Shown: one piece after another, positions 35,311 through 45,994 of the stretch | How the letters are laid out: the number at the start of each line of letters is the position of its first letter | How positions within the stretch are numbered: the first letter of the stretch is position 1 | Assembly: GCA_030062745.1 (NCBI GenBank) | Contig: CP099846.1 | Span: forward strand, 7,251,432-7,315,431 | Source of the DNA: Capitulum mitella | Lineage: Eukaryota; Arthropoda; Thecostraca; Pollicipedomorpha; Pollicipedidae | DNA: 64,000 nucleotides | Direction of reading: 5' to 3' | Program-made: the position numbers and the translations under genes | Notes under the pieces: generated by a model | The model's input: the letters and a program-made list of their open reading frames with translations, nothing else | What the model was told of the DNA's origin: nothing | Database searches by the model: none

Positions 35311-36086
35311 ACCGTCACCGCCAACGGCAGTCAAGGCCACGCTCATCAGGAACCTGTCCCCGATCACGAGAACGTGCAGCCGCCTCCCGGCTAGAGGTGC
35401 TTGTGACAACACGGAAGAAAATTAAGTATAAACTCGCTCATGTCGTCTATTTTGTTCTTTACAATATGTCTTGTGCATAAAAAAACGTTTCTTTTCCTGG
35501 GGCTTGTTCCGTGTGTAAAGTTTTTTCCTGGGGCTTGTTCCTGAAACAGTACTTTCCACGTATGCAATAACGTGACCTTGCATGCAATAGGACTGTATTC
35601 TTCTCGCAGCAAGTTTACTCGAAATCAAGGGCTGTGAACAGAAAAATGTGCTTGATTTCCACCTTGCTTGCTAACGTTCCACTGCGCCCCAACACGGTAT
35701 AGGAGTCACCGCTGCTATTTCCACGTGTGGCGCCGCATAGAAGTAGTGAAACTCGTCTCTGACGAAACACGAGACGGGCGGATCCCCCAGGCGAATTAGC
35801 CTCACCCGCTAACGCCAGTGATCATGACACCTGCCCATAACACGCCTGCGATCGACAGGCGACCTCGCACCTCTTTGCCGTTCAGATTCGGAGCCGTGCG
35901 GCTCTCTGAGAGCGAACAGACCGCAGGCGGCGGTCACTCCGGAACTCTGAGCGCAGCTCTGCTTGTGCACGGTCCGCCGGGCCGCCGAACGATCGTCCCG
36001 TGCCGTCCCTGAAGGCCGGGTCAGACAAGGTGGCACGGGAGCGGCCCCCGCCCGGACAGGCCCTGACATCATACACCAGCTGAGGC

Positions 36087-36360
36087 TCCGGGACGGCTGG
36101 GTCCGTGACGGAGGGTCCCAGTCAGCTGGGTCCGTGACGGAGGGTCCCAGTCGGCTGGGTCCGCGACAGAGGGTCTCGTTCGGCTGGGTCCGTGACAGAG
36201 GGTTCAGGGACGGCTGGCGTCGGCGACAGAGGGTCCCATTCGGCTGCGTCCGCGGCAGAGGGCCCCAGTCGGCTGGGTCGGTGATCGAGGATCCCATTCG
36301 GCTGGGTCCGTGGAAGGGGGTCCCAGGACTGCCGGGTCGGTGACAGAGGGTCCGCGCAAC
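36087..36360 (+). repeat. About 29-bp minisatellite, about 9 copies
   Basis: Units of the form 'ctgggtccgtgacggaggg' plus 'tcccagtcgg', with increasing divergence to the right. The long frames here on both strands come from the repeat. Confidence 0.85.
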
Positions 36361-36375
36361 CTGTGTCCGTGACGG

Positions 36376-36424
36376 TGACGTCAGACGCCGCCCAGGCTCC
36401 GGATTGGCCAGGCCGGTGACGTCA
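36376..36424. promoter_or_regulatory. CRE-CCAAT-CRE module
   Basis: TGACGTCA at 36376-36383 and 36417-36424 flank an inverted CCAAT box (ATTGG, 36403-36407). This is a common core arrangement in CpG-rich promoters. No exon could be attached to it on either side. Confidence 0.4.
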
Positions 36425-36674
36425 CAGCGTCTCCGACTCCAGCGGTCCCGGACCGGCAGCGCCCGGCGGTGTCTTGCTCGGTCCCGGACCCGAGTTTGGC
36501 CGGATCCCAGACTCGGATCCGTGTCTAATCGGATCCCGGACTGGACCCGAGGCTGAACAGATCCCGGACCCGGATCGGAGCCCAAGTCGGTGAGCCGGAG
36601 CCGGGCGGCGGGTCTCTCAGAGCCTCCGTGCGAGGAGGCAGCGCCAGCCCCGTCCCGGCCCGCCTCAGATGCAA

Positions 36675-37605
36675 GGGTCGCGAACCTCCGCCCTGCGGCG
36701 ACCCCCGCCTCAGGTGCAGGGGTCGCGAACCTCCGCCCTGCGGCGACCCCCGCCTCAGGTGTGGGGGTCGCGAACCTCCGCCCTGCGGCGACCCCCGCCT
36801 CAGATGCAAGGGTCGCGAACCTCCGCCCTGCGGCGACCCCCGCCTCAGGTGTGGGGGTCGCGAACCTCCGCCCTGCGGCGACCCCCGCCTCAGGTGTGGG
36901 GGTCGCGAACCTGGCACCCCGCCTGTGGCGGACCCCCGCCTAGGTGTGGGGGTCGCGAACCTCCGCCCTGCGGCGACCCCCGCCTCAGGTGTGGGGGTCG
37001 CGAACCTCCGCCCTGCGGCGACCCCCGCCTCAGGTGTGGGGGTCGCGAACCTCCGCCCTGCGGCGACCCCCGCCTCAGGTGTGGGGGTCGCGAACCTCCG
37101 CCCTGCGGCGACCCCCGCCTCAGGTGTGGGGGTCGCGAACCTCCGCCCTGCGGCGACCCCCGCCTCAGGTGTGGGGGTCGCGAACCTCCGCCCTGCGGCG
37201 ACCCCCGCCTCAGGTGTGGGGGTCGCGAACCTCCGCCCTGCGGCGACCCCCACCTCAGGTGTGGGGGTCGCGAACCTCCGCCCTGCGGCGACCCCCGCCT
37301 CAGGTGTGGGGGTCGCGAACCTCCGCCCTGCGGCGACCCCCGCCTCAGGTGTGGGGGTCGCGAACCTCCGCCCTGCGGCGACCCCCGCCTCAGGTGCGGG
37401 GGTCGCGAACCTCCGCCCTGCGGCGACCCCCACCTCAGGTGTGGGGGTCGCGAACCTCCGCCCTGCGGCGACCCCCACCTCAGGTGTGGGGGTCGCGAAC
37501 CTCCGCCCTGCGGCGACCCCCGCCTCAGGTGCAGGGGTCGCGAACCTCCGCCCTGCGGCGACCCCCGCCTCAGGTGTGGGGGTCGCGAGCCTCCGTCCTG
37601 CACAG
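36675..37605 (+). repeat. 45-bp hairpin minisatellite, 21 copies
   Basis: Copies start at 36676 and then every 45 bp, with one variant 50 bp unit (36901-36950) and a partial last copy at 37581. Each unit holds the inverted repeat GGGGGTCGC...GCGACCCCC, nine perfect pairs around a 16-base loop. Copies differ mainly at two positions (gtgtgg, gtgcag, gatgcaa variants and c/t in cgcctcag), so homogenisation is recent. The 45 bp period without stops explains overlapping frames of up to 396 codons on both strands, which encode 15-residue peptide repeats and are not taken as genes. Confidence 0.95.
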
Positions 37606-37699
37606 CAGCCCTGCTGCGACTTTCTGCCTCCCGCCAGCGACCGTGACAGGAGGGCGCGGGCGGTCCAGTGGTCGGCCGTGACCTCCCGATCGTCACTCC

Positions 37700-37995
37700 G
37701 ACTTTACACAGGCTCCCCGCCGGTAACGGATCACGACAATCCGACGTCCTTACACGGACGCCCGGTCGGTAGCGGATCACGACAGTCTGACGCCTTTCCA
37801 CAGGCCCTCCGCCGGTAACGGACCACGATAATCTGACGTCTTGGTTGGTTATTGGGGATTAGGGGTGCACCGACTACAGGGTCATTCGGCGCCCAAATCT
37901 GACGTCTTTACACAGGCCCTCCTCCGGTAACGGATCACGACTAGCTGACACGTTTACACATGCTCCCCTTTGGTAACGGGCCACGAAACTCTGAC
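37700..37995 (+). repeat. 46-bp tandem repeat, 5 copies, with insertion
   Basis: The core 'ggtaacggatcacga' recurs at 37722, 37768, 37814, 37926 and 37972. Spacing is 46 bp except for one gap of 112 bp, caused by 66 unrelated bases near 37842-37907. Each unit carries 'ctgacg.ctttacacaggc'. Confidence 0.85.
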
Positions 37996-38032
37996 GTGCG
38001 CATGCGCGCGACAGAGGCTAACCGGGCTTTAA

Positions 38033-38571
38033 CCCTATTCCCAGCAAAGGGGGGCTAAATCCGCCCCACCGGCCTATGGCACCGCCTATGCTAACATTAC
38101 GCAAACATTGTAATGCGATTTGCACTTCTTTATCATAAAATGACAAGCAGAACCCAAAAAAGTGTTTTTGCCTTTTTTGTTCAATCAGTTGTTGAAAAAC
38201 TAATTCTCCTATTTTGAAAACCCCGTAAACGCCTCTGAATTTTATCAAAATCTGAGATGTGTGTACCAATGGTACAAGTCCTATCCATAATCTCTCGATT
38301 CATGCCAGTTTTATCGAAATCGGTCCATAAACAACGGAGTTAAAAGAAGTCCAAAAATATCCCTAATTTTGACATTTTTGTCCCCGTGTATCCATCCTTT
38401 CAAAATTTTGAAAATTTATTTTTAGAGGAATGTGGTTCACGTCATGGCAAATCGATTGCCGTTTGTTGCGATGAAATCGGATGGGTAGTTCTCGAGATCT
38501 AAGGGGGGGACGAATCTGCCCCCCTCCCGTGCCGGGAATCGACCATACCGTCTAGCGCTCCGGGAATAGGG
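38033..38571 (+). mobile_element. Family A TTAA element, copy A4 (internal deletion)
   Basis: 539 bp with both family A ends: CCCTATTCCCAGC after TTAA at 38029-38032, and CCGGGAATAGGG followed by TTCA. About 660 internal bases are missing, with the junction near 38077 where the left-end sequence jumps to 'ggcaccgcctatgctaac'. This is typical of internally deleted cut-and-paste derivatives. Confidence 0.85.
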
Positions 38572-38574
38572 TTC

Positions 38575-39620
38575 ATAAACTTTCGGAAAGGACACGATAA
38601 TGGTCTTGGATGTACATACTTGAAGAATGGTTTTTGAAGGCAACTGACAAAAAGATAAAGAAGTAAGAACCAAATAAGGATTAAAAAGTAAAATCCAAGA
38701 AAAGCAGTGTATTCTCATTCTCTTACCTTAGAAATCAAACAACAAAGCCATGTTTTTTACGCTAAGAGACGTGCTTCTCATGGAGATTTTTATTCTTTTC
38801 ATCATCAAACATTTTTACTGCAGCGAACTGATGTAGCAACACAACAAATTGCCAACACGCTAAACTTCAGCCTCCAAAAAAATGAACGAACTACCTAGAG
38901 CAACCTAAACCAGCTGTAGTGCAATGTCGAAATAGACCACTGTCAGTATCAACGTCGAAAACGTCCGGCAAACGACGTAATGAAGCTCCGACTTTATGGG
39001 GAGGATCAATAAATTTACGACTACATACGAATATCATTCAAATCCAGCTGGCGTTAAACCAACGGAAATGGTGCAGCTAGTTACATGATCTCCTTAACTT
39101 GTTTGCCACCAAAGACGCATCCAGGGTTACCCGTCCTCCCATTTGCAAGAGAAAAACGGACATCGAGGGGCAGAAATCGCGGGGGGAGGAGCCAGCCTGA
39201 TGAACCTGATGACCTGATAAACTCAGGCAACCCATCGTTCCACTAAGCGCACAACCATAGCCACCTCATTTCATTCCTCACGTGACGAAAACACCAATCA
39301 ACGTACGAATAACCACGGTATTCGCATTAGAAATCGACATTGAACTCATCGTTTACCACCAAGGAGCGCGTAACATTCCCTGTCATTTTCGTCCCAGCTA
39401 GCAATGTTCTTTTCTGGATAAGCCGATTAAAAGTGAAAGGGTGCATCTGGGGTAGTAGGGGTCTTCCGATGCATAACCACTTGTGGATCTGTTTATGGTA
39501 ATATGAATGTCATGCATTGGAACGGCTCTCAACCTTCCGGTACTGATCCATAAGCAGGTGAAAGGGTGTGCGACTACCAATGTTCGCATTCCGGCACGCT
39601 CCCGGAACGCGGCGCAGCGA
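38575..39620. other. No gene recognised
   Basis: A+T-rich, no exon, repeat or RNA gene recognised. Confidence 0.4.
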
Positions 39621-39623
39621 CAT

Positions 39624-39674
39624 GATTGGTCGCTATTGGAGGTCACTGGTGACGTCACTCGTCGGCTGACGTCA
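39624..39674 (+). promoter_or_regulatory. CCAAT plus double CRE promoter-like module
   Basis: An inverted CCAAT box (GATTGG, 39624-39629) is followed by TGACGTCA at 39650-39657 and 39667-39674. A GC-rich island follows. The candidate leader at 39791 lies about 120 bp downstream, a sensible promoter distance. Confidence 0.45.
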
Positions 39675-39790
39675 CGCCCTCGCAGCATCCGCTATCTTCG
39701 GGATGCCCCGCTCTTTAACCTACCTATACCTTACAGTCTCGACAAGGCTGTGCTCGACAATCGACCTTGTCTGTAGCGGATACAAGCCTG

Positions 39791-39977
39791 ATGAAAATCC
39801 CCGTCGTGTTGGTGACCACTGGTCTCGCGTGGTGGGTGTTCTATTCTGACTGGGTCGCAGAAGCACACACTGACGCGCTCTTTGCGGGGGTGCCGGTCAG
39901 ACTGCCGCGACCGGCCGCCATGCCCGCGGCGTCAGCTGGCGCGACCTTGCTCGATCTTCGTAACACAACAGTGGGAG
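39791..39977 (+). CDS. Possible first exon of a secreted protein
   Basis: The ATG at 39791 starts MKIPVVLVTTGLAWWVFYSD, a basic residue plus a long hydrophobic run. It resembles a signal peptide or anchor, then polar sequence. A GTGGGG donor-like site follows GAG at about 39978, and the frame stays open in GC-rich sequence to 40447. The upstream CRE/CCAAT module supports a transcription start. No partner exon or domain was recognised, so it may be chance. Confidence 0.25.
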
Positions 39978-40447
39978 AGGTGGGGGACGGGAAGGGAGGT
40001 TCCCGACCTGTGCGTGCGGTTCGGCCGCCTCGACCGGCACCTCCGTGGCCCGGTCCTGACGTCACGCATGCCGCCGCTAACCAGCGCAGGCGGGGCCGGC
40101 AGCGGCGAGGGAGCATCCCCTGCAGCCGGAGAAACCAGAGGCGGGCCGCAGCCGGCTCCGCCGCCCCGACGCTCCGCGCAGGCCGCGACAAAAGTGCCGC
40201 CGTCGCTGACCGCGGCAAACTCGGCGCCAGTTTGTCATCTCGGGTCGCGCGTGTGCGAGGAGTGCCCGGGGCGAAATACGCAGGAATGGGAAGTCGTCGC
40301 TGCGCACATTCACGGCGAAATCAGGCGTGCTTCGCTTGCCAGTGGCATTCCGCCACTGGTGCATCATCGCAGAGAATGTCACGTGCAACGGGTCAAGTCA
40401 CGACAAACAAGAGCCGTTACGACGGCAGTTTTCGTTTAGATGTTTGA

Positions 40448-42208
40448 GATGCCGCGTTTCAGTGGGACACTCCTCAAGGATTCTCAAAACATTTTCGTTG
40501 TAATTCAAAATCAAAGAACTACTGAAAACTGTTTCACGTCGTTCCGCAAGCTTGGCCGTGTTCAGGATGTGCATACAACGCAGAATATAGCGCGCGCCTT
40601 CCTCATGGCTGTGGCTGCTGAACTGATTAAAGAATCGTCCAATTGGCATGATCATTTGGAATCTTAATCAAATGATAATCCAAAAATAGTAAAAATAATA
40701 AAATCAATTCGAGTGCATCGCAATGATTTTTTTTACATTTCGACAGGTGGATAGTAAACTCACTATGCTATAACTGGACCACTTAAGATACAGGGTTTGG
40801 AGTGCCTATGGACGGACTATAAGTGGTGGAGCACCATACATGAGAATTAAATGCTTGCAAAATATAGCCCATTCAAAGATTGACGATGATTTTCGGAAAG
40901 GAGGTTTAGGCCTTGTACATCTGGGCCCTGGCATTTCCCAAAGAACCAACCAAGGTGGCACTGCGCAGCGATTGTACAGTCTCTGCTTCAGCTTTAGAAA
41001 TTTTATTGTGACCTTTATGCTGTTCAAACTTCAGTCATGCATATCAAAGATCAGCCGCGAGAGTAACAACTGAATCTAGAGGCCGAATCGTCTAGTGTTA
41101 CTGTTTGATACTTTCCAGTGGCAAAGAAAGGCCAATGTTGCGCAAGACCTTCGCATTTTCGTTCTCCTGTACAGTTTGCAGTTTCGAGTGGTCACCTTTT
41201 CAGTGAAGAATTTAACTGGAAGTTTCTTGTTACATTTTGACATCACTGTACCGCCATAACACAAAAAGGAAAATGATCTGCAACGTCGATGTATTCTTCG
41301 ATCGAACTGCAGCTTCAAACATGACAATAAAACGTTGTCGATTCACGCTGGTGACTAGACACCTCGAATGAATATATTACAGAAACACAACATAAATAAA
41401 TCATGAATATAACGCCATGCTGATGCCTAGTCCTTTGCTTGGGAAAGCGACACCATGACAAAATGCAACGTTTAACTAGATTTCCGGTAACGTTAAATAC
41501 TTGAAGATATTGCTTGCGCGCGTACCGTTCGAAGTACACAAAGAAATAATGTAAAGCAGCCATTCCCCGTCGTCACCAAACATCATCCAACAAGCGCCGG
41601 GCTTGGTCAATAGCGAGTTGCACGTTCCGGTGCTGGCTTGATCGGGCCCAGCGCAGGGCTGGGAGCCGGCCTGATCTGAGGAAGGACGCTCTGCCGGGTC
41701 GCGGTCGTTCTGTGGCCAGAGCGACCTGACCAATGCGGCGGCTTGTCAGCCCTTTCCGGGCCCATGTGTCCAGCACACTTCACCGGGCACAGCTCTGCGG
41801 TGAAAAAAAAAATAATCTAGGTCACCTGGGTTGTCTTTTTCAAATACCTAAGCCGATCTCAGACAGGACATTTTACTCTTCCTATAAGCAATGAGTCAAA
41901 GGTGAACGTGTTTGGTTTGCACAAATGATTGTCGTATCACATCTAAGGCCTACCACTGTTCACAAAAATACGCGTGTCAAAGTAATTCAAAGGAATGATT
42001 TTGTAGGCCACACTGCTTGCTTTTATCGACTAAAAACAATGTTTCTTTTGCCATACCTTGTCGTTTAAAGACTGTAGCTACGGATAAGGCAGACGATGTA
42101 AAAAATGCGAAATACCAGGTAACTGATGTCACAGCTATTAGCAGTATTTAAGTTCACGGCTAACCTTTGGTATGGTCGAGGCAGGTGGCAGGTACCGGCA
42201 GCCGGCTC
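40448..42208. other. Mostly non-coding; one coding-like patch
   Basis: Mostly A+T-rich. At 41573-41776 the minus strand has a protein-like frame (VLDTWARKGLTSRRIGQVAL ... AIDQARRLLDDVW) without recognised family. It may be a relic of a mobile element. It lies downstream of the RA gene's stop at 42209. Confidence 0.35.
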
Positions 42209-42343
42209 TCAGATGAAAAATACGTCGTCGCCGTCGCTGTCGGTGGTGACAGACAGGGGCGGCAGAGCGCGCAGACTCCTGGGCTGGCGGGCCTCGGCCG
42301 GCCGCGGCCGCTCCCGACTCCTGCTCCTGCTCCAGCGCACCGA
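42209..42343 (-). CDS. Two-RA-domain protein, terminal exon
   Basis: A 135 bp exon: acceptor GCCGACAG ending at 42344, stop TGA at 42211-42209. It encodes 44 residues: a basic SRSRSRERPRP stretch and the C-terminus TTDSDGDDVFFI. The last four residues fit a class II PDZ ligand (hydrophobic-x-hydrophobic). An acidic DSDGDD run before it resembles casein-kinase-2 targets. Phase 0 at its start joins exactly to the 45111 exon. The stretch starts mid-frame without an ATG, so it shows only as a splice-bounded exon. Confidence 0.75.
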   Translation of the reverse strand, partial: SVRWSRSRSRERPRPAEARQPRSLRALPPLSVTTDSDGDDVFFI

Positions 42344-44102
42344 CTGTCGGCAGAGAACGCCCCCCACTGTGACTGGCAGCCTGGGAGCGGCAAACGTTTC
42401 ATGCTTTGGAACGGAAGGAGCAGGAAAAGTGGCGACAGCCGACTTTCAGTTTAGCATCTGGTCTACGGTGGAGCACGGGAGAAATGCCCTCCAAATCCCT
42501 CCCCCCAGATTTTGAGGAGTTCAGACGTCTCTGCTGACGTCGCTGCACAGCGTCCTCCGCCAGGCACCTCCAGTTCACGGATACTCGAGGCTGTCGCTGT
42601 CATTTATCGGTGACCCTGGCTTTACCATATGTTCCACACTCATGACGCAAGGTGTCCAATGGACGTACATTGAAGCGCGAAGAGGAACTGCTTTAACGAA
42701 GGCCCTGTTCACAAATGCTGTGATGCAAACGCGCTACGAGAATTTGCCACTAAACGCGTGCATATCGGAGTATCGCTTTAATCACGTGGCATGTTTAGAG
42801 TTGTATTTACGGATGTAACTGAGGATGTGTCCAATAACGCAAATAATCCTGCGATGGACTGATCATCTTCATCCTTCCTAAACTGTAGTTAATAGTCCTG
42901 GTTCATCACATGTGGTCTGCTCCGTTTCATGGTTGACGCTTTTCTTTTTAGACCCATGCATGTTCGCTTTCATTACGTAAGCAATGCTCACTTTTTCACA
43001 AAAACTAACGAAAGGGACCAGTATTTCCCTCGTGGAAAAATCTGTAAATCGTACAACTGCAAATGCCTACACTTTTGCTGAATGACACGCCACACGCGTT
43101 GCGCTGCTACACGCTGCAGTTCGTTCGCCGAAACCACTGCCTTCGCCGCCGAGCTGACCCACACCGGCCGGTTCACCCTTCCCACAGCCGGCCGGCCGGA
43201 GCGCCTGAAGGCACGGCACACGCACCAGGAGAAACGGAGCGGCCGGCGCCGGCCTGGCCCAGTTCGGCACGAGCTGGCGGTCATTACGAGCAGCGGCCGC
43301 CAGCTGTGACCCGGCGGCCAGGGCCATTTCCGGCCGCAGACGGCCGTTACAGCGACGGAGCGCGCCGCCGACACCTCACGGCGGGCGCAGACCGACGCGC
43401 CGCAGGAAGTCAGAGACAACGAACACGGACACACTTCCACCGCCAAATTCACCGGGACGGACAATCTGGGAGCGAGTCAGAAACGGACGGACACGGACCC
43501 TCGACACGGACGGACACTAACGGAGAAAACCGGAGGCACTGGAGTCGCACCAGCCGGCACAGGCGGACGTTTCCTCTCGACAGAGATGAACGCCATCCAT
43601 CCAACTGACGACGGCGGATAAAGCTGACCAACACGGCGGGGACGGTCGCACTTCTAAGCCCAGTTCAGAACGAAGGGCACTCCCGGGCGCAGAATGGAAC
43701 AGATAAACGCAGCTAGACACAGATGGAAACAGACGGACCCAACAGCCTGCGGAGATGAGCGTAGACAGGTACACAGCTACACACTGATTTCGCCCCAGGA
43801 ATGCGGAACGCGCAGGGAAGAGTTAAACCATTCGGAATCGGTTTTTGTATCAGTCTGCTGTACGTCAAAGCTACGTCAAAGTTAATCAGGAGAGTTGGTG
43901 GTCATTAACAGCGGAGGTGATCTTAGGAGTCGGAGTCGGAGACCGTGCTAAGCATGACTCGCTCCATAGGCCTCGACCCGTACACCCCGAGCATTTCCAG
44001 ATAACGGCTGACTGTGGCGAAAGTTTAACGTGCCGCCAAGAGTGCAACAGGACAGTACGGTAGCCAGTTTGACTCTCTTTTGGCCAGCTGCCAACTGACC
44101 CG
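42344..44102 (-). other. Last intron of RA gene (distal part)
   Basis: GC-rich patches at 43140-43620 with 'acggacgga'-type short repeats. Frames are open in several phases but not exon-like. No further exon is needed to join 45111 to 42343. Confidence 0.45.
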
Positions 44103-44190
44103 CGGGCCAGATATCGAACGCCGGGCGACCCGAACCCGTCTTGCCAGGACGGGGAGACCAGCGCTCTACCAACTGAGCTGCCGATCACGG
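44103..44190 (-). other. tRNA-like sequence (SINE head or tRNA pseudogene)
   Basis: The minus strand carries CAGCTCAGTTGGTAGAGC, a canonical D-arm and box A. A perfect hairpin CCCGTC-CTGGCAA-GACGGG follows, a seven-base anticodon-like loop with T33 and anticodon GGC. Downstream lies a box B-like GCGTTCGATATCTGG. About ten extra bases lie between D-arm and anticodon arm, and the T-stem has mismatches. It is thus not a normal tRNA and is more likely a tRNA-derived repeat. Confidence 0.5.
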
Positions 44191-44334
44191 CATCGGTAAT
44201 CAAAAAACGATAAGAAACAGACCGAGTGTAAAGTAACTCTCTGGGCACAAGATGACACCATTGAAATCGCCCGCATGAAACGCACATGTTCGCTGTGTGG
44301 CCGATCTCGCGGTAACCTCCGTCCGACAACGCTG

Positions 44335-44957
44335 GCGCACCAGCCGTCTGAGGGGGAGCTCAAGTCCGCTCACCAGCCGTCTGAGGGGGAGCTCAAGTCC
44401 GCTCACCAGCCGTCTGAGGGGGAGCTAAAGTCCGCTCACCAGCCGTCTGAGGGGGAGCTAAAGTCCGCTCACCAGCCGTCCGAGGGGGAGCTCAAGTCCG
44501 CTCACCAGCCGTCTGAGGGGGAGCTCAAGTCCGCTCACCAGCCGTCTGAGGGGGAGCTCAAGTCCGCTCACCAGCCGTCTGAGGGGGAGCTAAAGTCCGC
44601 TCACCAGCCCTCCGAGGGGAACTAAAGTCCGCTCACCAGCCGTCTGAGGGGGAGCTTAAGTCCGCTCACCAGCCGTCTGAGGGGAAACTAAAGTCCGCTC
44701 ACCAGCCTTCCGAGGAGGAGTCAAAATCCGCTCACCAGCCCTCCGAAGGGAACTAAAGTCCGCTCACCAGCCCTCCGAAGGGAACTAAAGTCCGCTCACC
44801 AGCCCTCCAAGGGGAAATGAAGTCCGCTCACCAGCCTTCAGAGGGGAACTAAAGTCCGTTCACCAGCCCTCCGAGGAGGAACTAAAGTCCGCTCACCAGC
44901 CTTCCGAGAGGATCTAAAGTCCGGTCACCAGCTCTCTGAGGGGTACCCAAGTTTGCT
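44335..44957 (-). repeat. 33-bp minisatellite carrying a 5' splice site in each unit, 19 copies
   Basis: Nineteen units of 32-33 bp. The first eight are almost identical and the rest decay toward 44957. On the minus strand, which is the sense strand of the surrounding RA gene, each unit reads ...CCTCAGACGGCTG|GTGAGCGGAC, where the bar marks a consensus-like 5' splice site. The unit is homologous to the last 25 or so bases of the RA2 exon at 45111-45269 plus its donor, so the array seems to derive from that exon-intron junction. Two further homologous units adjoin the exon itself (45068-45110). Confidence 0.9.
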
Positions 44958-45067
44958 ATGTAATGCAAGATGTGTTTTATGTCCTTATGTTGTACTGACT
45001 GGGCCCCAAGAGCCACTGTGTGGAGGAGCCCTTATGAACAAATGCAGAATGATACAGAACACAGGAT

Positions 45068-45110
45068 GGTCCGCTCACCGGCCCTCTGAGGGGAATTTCA
45101 GTCCGCTTAC
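45068..45110 (-). repeat. Minisatellite units touching the RA2 exon donor
   Basis: Directly after the exon end at 45111 comes GTAAGCGGACTGAAATTCCC, then a second CAGAGGGCCG|GTGAGCGGAC. These two units link the real donor to the 19-copy array, with 110 bp of unrelated sequence between (44958-45067). Confidence 0.8.
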
Positions 45111-45269
45111 CAGCCGTCTGGGGGGGAACTCGCGCCCCGTCCTGGGCGTCAGGGCCAGCCTCTTCCTCAGCACGAAACAGCAGTCGGATGGCGAGCTCCA
45201 CTCGCGCTGAACCACCAGCGGGCAGTCGTCCTCCGGCAGTTTACGCTCGTAGTTCAGCGTCCGGCACAC
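45111..45269 (-). CDS. Two-RA-domain protein, exon encoding the end of RA2
   Basis: 159 bp, phase 0 at both ends. The acceptor TTCCAG ends at 45270 and the donor GTAAGC begins at 45110. It encodes VCRTLNYERKLPEDDCPLVV then QREWSSPSDCCFVLRKR and a tail ending EFPPRRL. 'ER.L...dcPL.vq..W......fvLr' is the closing beta-strand/helix signature of a Ras-association (ubiquitin-like) domain, which binds activated Ras/Rap GTPases in related proteins. It completes the domain begun in the two preceding exons. The exon's last bases are homologous to the adjacent 33 bp minisatellite. Confidence 0.85.
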
Positions 45270-45573
45270 CTGGAACACAGCGATTTAAAGACGGGCCGAG
45301 GCAGCGGCGTCCTGTCGCCGGCCAGGCGGCAGCGAAACAGCAGGTTTGTTTACATCTGTCACCAAGATTTTGCATGAGTCATTTCAAGAGTGCTGGAGGA
45401 TCGTACGTATCACTCAATAACGAATAATCCATCGATTCGTTTCTAGTGAACTCGTTATATCAAGTTCCGAAGGCGTACGCCGAAGCCTCTTGCTGCTGCG
45501 ATGCAGCTGTACGGATTCCAGCTAGCCTCGGGCTCGACTCCTGCAGTAACAGCTCGGCTGGGCTTTTGCGTAC

Positions 45574-45687
45574 CTCGTACAGCGAGTAGCCGGCGGCCTT
45601 CTCGGCAGAGCTGTAGCAGTTGAGCAGCAGTTGGATCAGCTCCTGCACCGTGGTCCGCTGCGAGATCAGCAGACTCTTGTACAGAGA
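45574..45687 (-). CDS. Two-RA-domain protein, middle of RA2
   Basis: 114 bp, phase 0 at both ends; acceptor GTTTCAG, donor GTACGC at 45573. It encodes SLYKSLLISQRTTVQELIQL then LLNCYSSAEKAAGYSLYE. This is the core of an RA domain: the second beta strand with the conserved Lys, 'TT..elI..lL..y' helix, and 'ysLYEV' strand completed by the first Val of the next exon. Strong codon bias (mostly G/C at third positions) marks it as genuine. Confidence 0.88.
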
Positions 45688-45994
45688 CTGAAACGGTGGG
45701 CAGTCATATCACTGTTTTCGTCGGAAAGTATGTAAACTGACAAAGGGGCTGTCACGTTTGTTAAAACAATGTTTTCTCGTTCTCATAGATTCTACCTGTT
45801 TACGGAATAGTGTATTGTTTTAAAGCAATAATGATAAAATTAATAGTTATATTCTATTACTCATTTTATAATTAATGAGTCATAAATTATTACTCATTAT
45901 TACCATATCATATCACATCATGCACGGTAATTAATACTCAACCATGACCATATTGGTGATAATTCATCGATTCTGACAATGGGCGTTATCTTAC

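Noticed and set aside
35809-36585. 258-codon minus frame
   Set aside because: Most of it is the 29 bp minisatellite read in frame.
36675-37605. CRISPR array
   Set aside because: Repeats are contiguous without unique spacers, and the genome is eukaryotic.
36525-37818. Open frames of 245-396 codons on both strands
   Set aside because: They arise from a stop-free 45 bp repeat whose period is divisible by three. All share low-complexity peptide repeats and overlap each other in all frames.
44200-44625. SAHQPSEGELK and VSGLELPLRRL repeat proteins
   Set aside because: Translation of the 33 bp minisatellite. Kept only as a possible splice extension, not as a separate gene.
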